Source: Micropterix aruncella
Taxonomy: Eukaryota; Arthropoda; Insecta; Lepidoptera; Micropterigidae
Length of the DNA stretch: 64,000 nt
Assembly: GCA_944548615.1 (NCBI GenBank)
Contig: OX155952.1
Location: forward strand, 27,158,418-27,222,417
Direction: 5' to 3'
The notes beneath the pieces are model-generated. The model made no database searches and had not been told where the DNA came from. It saw nothing but the letters and a program-made list of their open reading frames with translations. Both the position numbers and the translations under genes were made by a program. Shown one piece after another: positions 34,030 to 46,000 of the stretch. How positions within the stretch are numbered: position 1 is the stretch's first letter; the number at the start of each line of letters is the position of its first letter.

Positions 34030-35464
34030 GTATCTATTAAGGCACTCTAGATAAGGCGGAATAAATACCCTCGAAAAAAGGAGAATAGCGGAAGAAGAAG
34101 AATATTTTCGTCTGAAACTAAAACATCCTGAGTATGGTATGAATTCCGTTTACCATCCGGGTATGAATTCCGAAACAAAAAGGGAATTGCCCAAAACCTG
34201 CGCGAAAATGCCTACCTACTATTCAATTGTACCTATCATTCGGGCGTCCATGTTTTTGTAGTATTTCCGTGGTATTTAAAAGGTATTTTCCAACAATTAT
34301 GTAGTATTTTCTTAAATACGGCGGTATTTTTAAAAAAAATGAACAGCCCGTATAAGAGATATTCGAACCGAAATCTCACAACGTGATTTCCAACAAGGAA
34401 TCTGCATACCTACTGAATTTGAGGTCTCTCACTGCAATATTTTTAGATTGAAGTATGACTAGCGCGCCCTCTGGTGGACCAATTTCCGGACTATAATCTT
34501 TTCAACTATTGCCATGACCGAATGATGTCTGCATGTCAAATTTCAGCTCAATCGGATGAAGCGTTTAGGTGCTATCGTGGAGACACAGACACACAGAAGT
34601 GCGATCACATTACTTTCCATGCCAGGAAAGTAAAAATGAGTAAAGTGCTAGAAAGAAAAAAAGAGGTCCATGTTGACTTTACTGCCTCACTAGGCCTAAG
34701 GCCTGTGTCGAGACAGCAGTCTAGTTGAGTTTGATGTTTCGTTACTCTTCTACAATACAATTGTATGTATTTAATGTAAATATAATGTACATTAAATGTG
34801 ATAACCAGTAGTGATCACAAAGATCGTAACCACAATCGTATCCGTTGGTCGTTTACGGGTAGTGGAGGCGGCGGCGGGAGTCAGATTTGGGATGCCAAAT
34901 AATTGAATGAAAACATGCAACTTCATATTCGCCGTGGTTCATTTCATTACAAATATAGATATTTAGTTGATAAAAAATATACAAATATCAATAGTGGTAA
35001 CAATAATCGTCAACATAATCCCACCCTAGATCTGTTCCGTCACGGAGGTCAAACTATATTTTTCAACCTACCTATTGTATGTAAGGCAAAACTGGGATCC
35101 GTATCTCATTAATATAATAATAGGTTAAGCAAAAAGCGATAACTATGTGAATTCATATTTTTAAGAATAAAAATGATTTTATCATAATATGGCATTATTA
35201 TTTCCTGAGTCCGTACCCTAATCATTAAGTCGTATCAAACTCGCCTAAGTCCTATTGCAATATTTCAAACTCACCCAAGTCCATTGTCTTATTTTTCAAT
35301 ATTGACCAAGTCCATAAGTATTATATCATATGCGCCTAAGTCCGAATAAAACTCATCGAAAATGTTGATTTACATAATGAATTCATTTTGCTTTTTATTT
35401 TGTCAGTGTCGCCAGGCACATATATTCATAGCACAAAACAATAATGACAGTTTTTTAACTATTT
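34030..35464. other. Spacer with dispersed repeat fragments
   Basis: 34430-34630 resembles part of repeat C (ATTGCCATGACCGAATGATG, TCAATCGGATGAAGCG; compare the inverse wording near 39660-39760). 34668-34732 is a second copy of the CTGCCTCACTAGGCC module. 35200-35350 shows a degenerate repeated CCTAAGTCC/CCAAGTCC phrase. No gene. Confidence 0.45.
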
Positions 35465-35600
35465 TGGTATATGACCTATAGTAACGATTAAAAGAAATAT
35501 TAGTATAGTAATGAGACCCCGAAATATGTTTCAAACGTCCCCCTCCTGCCTAGGTATCCTTGAAACAGATATCAGGTACTTTGCAACATCAATTAAAAAT
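35465..35600 (+). repeat. Dispersed module, second copy
   Basis: Matches 33525-33690 without the poly-C tract: GACCTATAGTAACGATTA, TAGTATAGTAATGAGACC, ACAGATATCAGGTACTTT. Confidence 0.65.
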
Positions 35601-35899
35601 AGCGTTTATTTTATTTGCAAACTACAATGTAGGTATTTATTATACGACCGAATATGGTAATTCTATGACGACGACGAGACGAATCTCAAGGTAATTTTCA
35701 GATAATCTTTTTGTGAGTACGATATTATATTGAGAGTGCCTTCCTAGTGTACTTTCTCTAAGAGAGAAACTGGATTTACTTCTTATCTGTCTTTCTTAAT
35801 CTTATCTTTCTTATATCTATCGTTCTTATCTTTCTTAAACAAAGCATTAAAAAATCAAATGATGTTAAATTTAAATAATATAATGTTCACTAGTTATCA

Positions 35900-36168
35900 T
35901 TAACCGGTTGGGCGCCAACAATGCCAAAAATATTTTGCCTCGTTTGACAGATCCACGCGTAGCCCTTATATATTATATAGCCATCGTATATTATATAGCA
36001 GCGTAGCCCATCTATATTATATAAATTTACAATATACATGACTAAAAAGCATAATTATTAGGTAACAAGAGGAAAGTCATGAAAAACGATATTGTATTCA
36101 TTTGCAAAATCGACCAAAACGTTGCGGCGTAGTTTTTTACGCACGAGGGCTGGCTTCCGACCGGTTAA
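35900..36168 (+). mobile_element. piggyBac-like MITE (family B), copy 2
   Basis: TTAA at 35900-35903 and 36165-36168 flank CCGGTTGGGCGCCAAC and GGCTGGCTTCCGACCGG, imperfect inverted ends. The interior matches 11669-11907, with extra TATATTATATAG repeats. Confidence 0.75.
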
Positions 36169-36477
36169 GGGTTTATTGAAATATTTTAAATGCCCCGGGA
36201 AGAGGGTTTCTGTTGTTCCTACATCAGGTTTTGGATTTTTATATGCATTTCAAACCTCTAATGACAGAAATCATGTACACATCAGGAACTGGTCACTTAC
36301 ATACATATTTTTTTAAAAAAACAGCATTTGAAAAAGGAACTCTTTGCCTGTATAATAAATTTTGTTTCATCTAACTATCGTTTGTTTTTCCACTGGGTCT
36401 GTGTCTGCATCGCGATTAATTTAAATCGCGAAAATAATTGCTGTATGATTTTCTAAGATTTTAAGTGTATTTGATGG

Positions 36478-36840
36478 CTCAGCAGAGCCCGGGCCGGATT
36501 CAAACTGCTTTGGGATAAGAAGCACCAAGCAAGACGACAACTTATAGCTGGTTTGCAGAATTCAAACGCGGTACAGATCTGTCGCCGGTAAGGACACCGG
36601 TACACATCCGTCAACAACAAATACGTCGACAATGTGCGTCGTATAATCTAAACAGACATGCATGTGACCAATAATGACATTCGGGTATCCGCATTTTGCA
36701 TGCGTCAAGTATAATCAATCCTATACAAATATTTCGCTGCGATAAAGCTGTGCTCGCGGTGGATCCCAAACAATTCGACTGAGGCTCAGAAAACGGGACC
36801 CGTCACTTGGTGCAATGTCGTGCTTACCAGATTCAACGAA
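36478..36840 (+). mobile_element. Mariner transposase relic, N-terminal half
   Basis: Shifting frames read TTTYSWFAEFKRGTDLSPVR, VDNVRRII, TDMHVTNNDIRVS and KLCSRWIPNNSTEAQKTGPV followed by TWCNVVLTRFNE. These match the helix-turn-helix region and linker of mariner transposases. There are many stops and frameshifts. Confidence 0.7.
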
Positions 36841-37415
36841 CAGGTGTCGCCATCGGGCTAGCAAAAAAATCATTAAGGCCCTCGTACATTGCTAGTTCAA
36901 AAACAAATTCTCACTTTAATAACGTTTTAATCTCAATTTTAGCGATCTCGAAAATAGTTAGAGAAGATGTGCAAAGCAGTTTCCTTACTAGATATGCTAC
37001 TGCTGTGTATTGACATCTAAGAGTGATAGATGATTAGAGGGAGTGTTTCGTGGCGCCTCATATTTAATAATCGCTTGGACGCAGAAATTAGATTTCTAAT
37101 TGATTTGTTCACATTTTTAGTTGTCCCATTATTTCTATCGTTTCCGGTAATCCTACCATTCTTGAATACTATATGTCTAAGTCAGCAAGAGGGTGTTAGA
37201 GCAAGAAGACGAATGATACTTATCGTATCAGCATTATTACCAAGTGAATTCGATTTTAGTGCGATACGAGAAGAGATACTTATGTTTTTAATCTTAGGTT
37301 CTACTTTTTATTTTTGTTTCTCTAGTCGCCGATAAATGCCTTTTTCCCTAAATATTTTTGGAGGACAATCTACGTGGTGTTTTAAAACGTATCGAATCTT
37401 TATTGGGCGAAAACA
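36841..37415. other. Unassigned spacer
   Basis: A plus-strand frame at 37030-37335 has hydrophobic stretches but no start context, splice sites or family that I recognise. Confidence 0.3.
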
Positions 37416-37745
37416 CATTTATTGATATGGAAATCAAAAACCCCTTTAAAGTAGTCTCATTGGTAATGGCCACAATTCTTCCAGTACTCCCGAGATAGCT
37501 GGAAACACTTCTGGAACGCAGTTTTTGGGATGGTAAACAATTGTGCCGTCGCATTCCGTATTATGTCGTCTCTTGACTGCGAATTGAAGAATCCAACAGG
37601 ATAGTTGGCTGCTTCGTCAGGATCGATAACAGTGTCGATGGATTTAAACGACATCTCATTGCCAGACAATGACTGTTGTATTTTGAAATTAATACCGTCA
37701 ACATTTATATTTTTGCGACCAAAATAGCATGTTGACGTAACCACG
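37415..37745 (-). mobile_element. Probable transposase C-terminal relic
   Basis: The minus strand reads SRDDIIRNATAQLFTIPKTA, FQKCFQLSREYWKNC, a frame change and DYFKG. This resembles the C-terminal end of mariner-type transposases (ATxxLxxIPxxxFQKCFxxWxxxWxKCxxxxGDYFEG). Orientation is opposite to the relic at 36478. Confidence 0.5.
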
Positions 37746-38339
37746 CATATTTAATGTAATTGGCGCGCAAATCTGGGAATATGCTTTCACTTCATTTATG
37801 ATTTTAAACTTTATTTCAATATGTTTTATCGATGAATAAAACACTCAATATTCACGCAGATGTGATGCATGGAATATCGAAAACAGCGAACAGAAATTGA
37901 AATGTCAAAACAACTCCAGCTACGACACAAGTGACTTGCGCGTGTATTGGATGCGTACGTCAATTACCATAGAATTCGACATCAGCGACACCTATGGTAA
38001 ACAAACATAAATAAGAATTATTCTCAGAATTATTCAAAATTTCTTAGACAGTTTTAACAGTCAATTATTCATGACTTTGATTTTTTTATTTTAAAAATAT
38101 TGGGTGTAAAATTTTAGAGTTATATGTTTTGATATGCGAAAAAACGTTTTTTAATGTTTGATAGTATTGTTGAAGGTATATCTACATCAAGAAGGGTAAA
38201 ACAAGATGTTGTAAATTTATCACCTATAAATAAAATAACTACTCTACATAGTTTAAATTGCTGATACTTTTGAGGGGGATACCTGAATAAATCTTTAAAA
38301 CAATAGAAGACAGACAAGCACACATATCAAAAGAATAGA
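37746..38339. other. Unassigned spacer
   Basis: No supported feature. Confidence 0.35.
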
Positions 38340-38852
38340 AAAATGACTGCCGTTACAGAAAGTGATTTTTCTAGCGGTATTTTAATGAAATATTTGTGGT
38401 TTTTATGTATCCATATAGATAGATGTATATTTCGGGAATGTACTCAATCAGACCTTTCATTTGACACTAAGCACGATATATTTATGTTAATTAGTACATC
38501 TTGTAACATTAATTTTGCCAAATTATTATTAAAAAACTTATATTCTTTACTGGCCCTACAGGTTTTAATCCGGGCGGTCACGAAGAAAAAGAATGAAACA
38601 AACTGTCAAATGATGACAGTCATATAACCAACACATAACACAGCTAATTATATCAAAGACGCTGCTTTCTCTTTATATGAGAACAATGGGATGTTGACAT
38701 AACGAGATGACATAACGATTATAACAGTACCACACACTTCTAAATCGGTTCAATCGTTCTGAAGTTATAGTGAAATAAAGAAACGGAAAACATACAGAGA
38801 TGAACCCTGAACAAATTACCCTCCTTTTTTGTTGGGCAGTCGTGTAAAAGAA
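38340..38852 (-). repeat. Dispersed repeat D, copy 2 (inverted, longer)
   Basis: Inverted relative to 32833-33200. It carries an extra segment of about 150-200 bases in the middle (around 38490-38670), which is an insertion here or a deletion in copy 1. The plus-strand frame at 38343-38627 is therefore not a gene. Confidence 0.7.
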
Positions 38853-39526
38853 GCTTGTTTTGAATTGTTTCGTATGGTCTTTATTTGACAGTCACTAAAT
38901 TTGCTATGTGGTCAACAAATTGGAAAACAAATAGAACATGTAGATCAAGAACAGCTCCTCTTCATGAAAAACGTTATTTTTAAGTTCAACGGAAGGGTGT
39001 GACATCTTAAAGGAGAGTCAAAATGTTTTTTTTTTGTCTTTTTCTGTCTGGGACTCGACAAAAGATAATGCATAGTATGTATGTATTTATGCAGATAAAT
39101 TAAGTTATATGCGTTTGTTTACATGAATAAATACCTTAATCACCATAACTCCTATCAAATATGTGACCCATATAAGAAATAATAATATAAGGGTTTTTAT
39201 AAGCCTTCCGGCACCTACGATATACTCTATTTCTAACGTCTGCCATCTCCATATTATTTGTAGGTTGTACTCTGGTCCGTGTACGTATTTCTCCACCCGC
39301 TCGTCGAATGACGGTTGCGAATTTCTCGCTATCACCAATAAAACTCACCACAATTTACTATCACGATACGTTGCGACCGTAGGCTACGCTAAGGGCGTCG
39401 AGCCGCCTGGCTAGATTCTAGAAAAGCTAAGATAGGCCCACGGGCGCGGCACCGTAGAGTGTAGTGCCTATAAACATTTATAACGAATCTTTTCTTCAGC
39501 TGAATAGTGTTTTGAAGCGATATCTT
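38853..39526. other. Unassigned spacer
   Basis: Overlapping minus-strand frames at 39105-39351 show no recognised domain. Confidence 0.35.
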
Positions 39527-40085
39527 TACTTCCCCGGTCCACTAACCGACCAGGAGGGAAGTATTGTGAACGCGCAAAAAAAGACGGAAATATCTATTTT
39601 GAACCCCTTGAGTTGATTTAGGACCATTTCCAGATAGAAATATGTCTGTCGGTATGTATTCCTCCACGAAAGCGATCAAATATTTAATCCGGTTGAGCTA
39701 AAATTTGGTATGTTGGCATCATTCGGTCATGGCAAGATTGTGGTGGAAACCGGTCCACCGCACTAGTCATATATCATCTTCGAAGTATTGGAATAGAGAC
39801 TTGAAATTTCGTAGCTACACATATGCCTTGTAAGGTTGAAATCACATTGTGAAATTTGGTTTGGAATATCTCATATACAAGCTACACTAATAATATTTAA
39901 ATTCCGCCATATATTTCAAACAAATATTAACGCCGTGCCGCCTGAGACTATACGAAAAACGAACCGTGCTGCCTGGGCGTCGCAATGGGACCCAGACCTC
40001 ATTGATTTTATTTCTGAAATTAATATTTAGATTAAATCAGTCCTTGTATACTTGCCGGGAAACTTGGGTGCAGCAGCCATGTCAT
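39527..40085 (+). repeat. Dispersed repeat C, copy 2 (uninterrupted)
   Basis: It matches 2840-3600 but lacks the 212-bp family A insertion, so it shows the empty arrangement GGAATATCTCATATACAA. Confidence 0.7.
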
Positions 40086-41066
40086 GGTGAAACTTAGAAC
40101 GGGCTCTCATAACTGAATGAGTATACAAAGGTTTGTGTTTTTGCTTTTGACTGTTGAGGTGTCCCCTCGTCGGGAGAAAACACAGGGTGTAGAATCAGGT
40201 CATGCTTACCATAAACAAAAATGCATTGTCATCGGAACCCAACAAACATGTAAATTTCCAACATATAAAAATATTTGAGAAGTTCCCTCAATTCCTTATG
40301 GATCATATCGTCAGAACAGGATTTCGATAAAAATGGGTCCAATCTGTAAGTATACGCTTTCAAATGCGCTTAGAAAATGCGCATATAGAATAATTAATTT
40401 ATTATTATTAATATTATTTCAAGACTTATTTATGTATGTATTTATTTTCCCTATTTATGTATTTATTTACTTACGTACAGTGGAATGCAAACATTTTGAG
40501 CTCTACAACTACATGCTCAGGTCACACGTATTGCATTTATTGCACTGCACTGCACACCAATGCACTGAAACCAAAAAAGGGATAGGCATATTTTATACCT
40601 GTGAGAATGACGGAGAGATTCTCGTCGAAGCCAGCCGTTTAACGGTACAGTCAGACGATTACATAACTAATAGATTCGTATTGTGTTGTAAGCAGAGTCT
40701 ATAAAAGTATTGTGTTTGAGATGTACTGTTATAATTGAGGCTCCTAATATAAAAGTGGTAATAGTTTGGAAAGTGAAACATGATTGTTTTGTGTTTTTGT
40801 GTCACAATCCTAATGTTATTTTCCACATAATTATATATCACACCGTATTATAAACCAAACTAATTATCGATATTACATCATGGACGGTTATGCATGTAAT
40901 GCATGTGTTAATCGCTAATGAACATTTCAATTATAGTACAGTCATTCTCTAAAACAATACTGTTAGGATGGCTAGTCGATTTTGTACTTCGAAATTAAGT
41001 TTTTTTTATTTTGTATTCATCACTTCAATATTTATTAATTTTTTTATTTTATTTGATTAAAAAAAT
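40086..41066. other. Unassigned AT-rich spacer
   Basis: The frames at 40333-40704 and 40659-40841 have no recognised motif or splice signals. Confidence 0.35.
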
Positions 41067-41893
41067 TACACCGTTTGTAGTAACAAATGCTGCGTCGCTC
41101 CTAACTAGGCATAGCCGATCTATTTTGAATATTTATATTTTATTGTGAAATTACTTGTTTTCTGCCTGCCTTTTTTCTTTCTGTTTCATGTCTTCAATTC
41201 ACGGGGACATCGATAAAGTAAATACATGGACCGGGGACATGAAATATTTTTGAATTATTGATTATATATAAATTATGGACAATAATAGTACCAAAAAAGT
41301 GGTCACTGGTTTTCTTTGGCGGTTCTTTCCAGTGGAATCTTACACCGTTTGTAGTAACAAATGCTTGCGTCGCTCCTAACTAGGCATAGCCGATCTATTT
41401 TGAACATTTATATTTTATTGTGAAATTACTTGTTTTCTGCCTGCCTTTTTTCTTTCTGTTTCATGTCTTCAATTCACGGGGACATCGATAAAGTAAATAC
41501 ATGGACCGGGGACATGAAATATTTTTGAATTATTGATTATATATAAATTATGGACAATAATAGTACCAAAAAAGTGGTCACTGGTTTTCTTTGGCGGTTC
41601 TTTCCAGTGGAATCTTACACCGTTTGTAGTAACAAATGCTTGCGTCGCTCCTAACTAGGCATAGCCGATCTATTTTGAATATTTATATTTTATTGTGAAA
41701 TTACTTGTTTTCTGCCTGCCTTTTTTCTTTCTGTTTCATGTCTTCAATTCACGGGGACATCGATAAAGTAAATACATGGACCGGGGACATGAAATATTTT
41801 TGAATTATTGATTATATATAAATTATGGATAATAATAGTACCAAAAAAGTGGTCACTGGTTTTCTTTGGCGGTTCTTTCCAGTGGAATCTTAC
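41067..41893 (+). repeat. Tandem array, three copies of a 275-bp unit
   Basis: Units start at 41067, 41341 and 41616 (periods 274 and 275). Each runs from TACACCGTTTGTAGTAAC to TTTCCAGTGGAATCT. By eye the copies differ at only a few bases (TGCTGCG/TGCTTGCG, GAATATT/GAACATT, GACAATA/GATAATA), so the array is young or homogenised. It lies 1.1 kb upstream of the gene at 42986. Confidence 0.95.
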
Positions 41894-42560
41894 TTGTAGA
41901 ACTCGCCGGAAAAAATAGGAAAAAGTACAATTACTGTCTTTTGACGTTCAGTATGTGTATATTATGTATTTACATTGAATAAAAATATTTGAAATTGAAT
42001 TTGAATTTGTTAATTAGACTATAAAAGCCAATTTTAAATTTTCAATACATCATCACGATATCAAATATTCTGTCGTTGGCTGTACATGCCTTGGTTTTAA
42101 GGAAGACGGCGAAGTCCGTTACATATAGCGGCTCTAGTCTAGCACGAGGCCATTTGATTTTCTTTCTCATGTGCAGTTTTGACGAGGTTGTGTTTAATCT
42201 GTGTAAGCATTTTTGAGACTGTGGTCGAGAGCTCAAAAAGAATGCAGCGGAGTATATGTATTTTAATATTATTTATATTTATGCATGTATGTATATGTAT
42301 TTAAGAATGTGTATGTGTAGGTATATGTATGTAATCATGTGTACGAATACATATATGCATATGTATATAATATGTATGTATGTATAAAATGCAAATCACT
42401 CCCTTTCTATCCCTACTTCTCCGGATTGGATAATTTAAATTAATGAATGTTATTTAAAATTTCTAAACACTTATTGTATAACCTTGAAAACAAGTAAACG
42501 GCCTCACATTGATTGTTACGATCACATATGTCAAATAGTTAGAAACGCTGTATTTTTTTT
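41894..42560 (+). mobile_element. Retroelement-type tails
   Basis: 41970-42010 ends in a repeated TTGAAATTGAATTTGAATTT tail. 42250-42560 has a TATG microsatellite, a pyrimidine-rich stretch and a tail of AAGAAATAAAGAAATAAAT. Both look like 3' ends of LINEs or SINEs; no coding part is recognisable. Confidence 0.4.
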
Positions 42561-42847
42561 TAAGAAATAAAGAAATAAATAAAAAAAGAATTTTCCAAAT
42601 CGGTTAATAAATGGCCGAGTTCTGAGGTAACAAACACAAAAAAAAAGATGCAATCGAATTGATAACCTCCTCCTTTTTTTGAAGTCGGTTAAAAAGTAGC
42701 TGTTTCCAGCGGTATATATACTTCATACCAATATTATTTCATTCATTTTAGACAAATATTACTCTTTAGGCTCATCGGTATTATTATGAAAGGACCCGTC
42801 TACAATTTTTCTTTTAATGCCCTGCGACCGTTGGCGGTCAAGGTAGT

Positions 42848-42890
42848 TATAAAACAGGCGTGTCGTACAACGGCACTCGCATTCGCTGTT
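42848..42890 (+). promoter_or_regulatory. Core promoter of the dibasic-site precursor gene
   Basis: TATAAAA at 42848-42854 and GCATTCGC beginning at 42879 have the spacing of a TATA box and initiator. This predicts a 5' UTR of about 105 bases before ATG 42986. Confidence 0.65.
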
Positions 42891-42985
42891 GAGCGTCGGA
42901 GAGTCGCACAGACAGGAGTGACTCCGGCAGTCACTAACGCCAGTTACTCACGCGCCCTTTGACCGGTCAAAACTAAGGCCCCGCG

Positions 42986-43031
42986 ATGCGGACCCTTCTC
43001 GTGCTTGTGACCCTTGCAGTGCTCTGTTGCC
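42986..43031 (+). CDS. Dibasic-site precursor gene, exon 1 (signal peptide)
   Basis: It encodes the first 15 residues plus one base and shares the codon for His16 with exon 2. The ATG context is CCGCG|ATG. Confidence 0.8.
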
Positions 43032-46000
43032 GTACGTATTATGTCTTCTTCTTCTTACAGTTTCTTCCTGATTATATTCTGTGATATGGTCGAATTCAAG
43101 GGCCATGAATTTTCGAATATTATGCCCATTGACTTAAAAAAGTAGAGCCTTACTGTCTGGTTATTTTATTTAGTCTTATATTTGTACTTTTAGTTTTTAA
43201 ATGCATGGCGTAGCTTTTAATTTATGATTTAACATATTACTGATAATTTAAATATTACTATGAATAATTTTACCTCGTATTTTTCTGCCTTATTGACTAT
43301 TTCAAATATTAGGCTTCCATTTTGATTATTTATATTTATGTTTATAGTTTGTACGACGAAAATGTAATGTAATATAAATTCGTAAGTTCAATTAAAAATA
43401 AAACCGGTCAAGTGCGAGTTTGAGTCGCGCGCCTTAACTTCGAAAGTAGTTCTTGCCATAAAACGTTTTAAAAAAAAATCACTAGAAAGGAGTTTCATCA
43501 GTTCGTTGATATTTTTTTTGGTAATTGCATATTTACACTTTCTATAAGTCTCTAAACAAAAATAATTTGAAAAATTGATATTGGAAACGTTTTGAAAATA
43601 TTCGTTATTCATTTAATTTTTTTTTAATAAATTTAATTTACAGACGAATAGATATCATTAAGCGGCTAATTGTTTTTTTTTTATATAAATTAATATATAC
43701 CATTGTTGTGGAATCATTACATCTTTTTGTATGCCTACATAGCTATGTTTTTGTATATCTAGCAAATCTTTCCAAACCTCTCAAAAACTTTGATTGCTAG
43801 ATTGCTAAATTTTCTAACCTCCATCTGTAATCTTTTTTTATGGTGATATATATTTTTAAATCAACATTTTCGGACGAGAAATATGAGATATAGGAGGGAG
43901 GGCATACTTTTTGCATATTCATTTTCGTTATTCTTTTTATCTTATTTTGTTTTTTTTTTATTTTAAACTCTTCAGACGAATAGATCTCATTATTGGCTAA
44001 TTGTTTTTTTTTAAATATATATATATATAAATATGAATATGCCATTGTTGTGGAATCATTACATCTTTTTGTATGCCTACATAGCTATGTTTTTGTGGCT
44101 ATGTTTTTATATCTGGGTAATCTTTCCTAACCCCTCAAAAACTTTGATTGCTAGATTGCTAGATTTCCTAACCTCCAACTGTAATCTTTATTTACGGTGA
44201 TATATATTTTTAAAATCAATATTTTCGGACGAGAAATTTTAGAGATAGGAGGGAGGGCATACATTTTGCATATATAATAGGAACACTTACGTACATAGAG
44301 ACAGACAAGCAGAAAAACAAATAAGCCTGCCCTGTCTGGCGCAATCTTACCACTGAAGTTAAGATAGAGAAATATAAAACTGTTGGGAACATCACGATAA
44401 ACAATCAAGTATCGACACTGCAATAATAAACACATAGAATAGACAGCAATAACTCAAAAAATAGTGAGTAAATGCAACAAAACTAAGTACCTAATACAAC
44501 AATTATTATTAATTAAACCACATGAAGAAAATCATAATGATATGCCTACTCTTCTTAAAACCGTAATTAAAAATAAATAATCCAATATACCATCAATACA
44601 GTTCGATTCGGTGGATCACGTTGAACAAAATGAACAAATATTTAATTTTTAAAACATTTTTTATTGGATATTAGGAGATTTTCTATTATATTAAGTCAAC
44701 AATCATTAACAACATGTTTTGATTTAGGCTTTCGTAGCTGAGAAAAAAATATTGAAAAAAATATATCCCAAAGTTCTTATATATTTTTTCTTGGCATTCA
44801 AAGCCTAAATCAAACAAGTTGCACTGTGTTTGTAATTCAGTATTTCATGTTAAATAATCTCTTATAAAATAAAATCTCTCAATAACAAATAAAATATTTC
44901 CCAGGAAATTAAAACTGATACTCAACTTTTTTTTTTTAGTTCGATACACAGATTCACTCTTTGAAAGTAGAGTTGTACGCCCCGAACACTCTTTATGTAT
45001 TTCAAGTATTATAATAATCAATGACGATGCACATTAGTTGGTTTAAATTTATAGCACATTAGTTGGATTATTTACAGGATGGCTTATTAATTATACATTA
45101 TAGTGGGTGAATCAGTATGACGAACTAAGCAACTTTTTTGGAAAATATTTTTGAGAAAACAAAAAAAAATGTTTGTTTTTTTTTCAAAACATTTTTATTA
45201 TAAATTATTAGTTTAACTACGAGCACGATGCGCTATTTAGTGGTAGGTAAAATATAACTAATATTGTTTATTAGTGATATTTTACCCGCTAGATGGCGCA
45301 GAGCGCTCAATGCTTCTCAAACTTTTCTTCAATAGATACAATTTACAAATTTAATAAAAAAAGAAGATTTTTTTTTGTTTTTGCCAAAAAAAATATGTCA
45401 AAAGGTGCTTACTTAATCGTACTGATTCTTCCACTACAAGGATGTCACAAAGTAGAAACTCACTCCGTATATGAGCAATGACGAAGAGCAAATTAAAAAA
45501 AATTGTTTCAGAGGGGTTAGTAGTGAATGTTTGGGAAGTCATGTTTGCTCTTATTCTCCACACAATTCTAGAATTACGATCCATTGTGATCGAAATCACT
45601 GCCATCTGTACTTTATTATAGAATAGAACCTCTCTAACCATAAAACATTAAGTCTAAGAAGTATACAAACAAAATGACTAACTTATCGACTGCTATAGAA
45701 CCTTTGCTCACTACGTACAGTTGACTCTGTATTACAATTATTCTCTGTATATCAATGGATAAATGAGCATTTAGGTAAAATGATCTTCATAGGCTCATAA
45801 TTGGTCAACCATTGGTTTATTCAAATGCCTATGAGCAAGCGCTTTTGACTATTGACGAATTTCGTCTTAGCTAATGTATTTTTGTAGTGAATAATAAATA
45901 CTTTTCCTTTTTTTAATTGTTCACTTGTCTTAACCTTAGAAGCCTTCAATATGGTTTTCGCGACAACTATGTATTGGCAGCTATTTTCAAGAACTTGGGA

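Noticed and set aside
38343..38627. 94-codon frame
   Set aside because: It lies inside repeat D copy 2 and is not conserved in copy 1.
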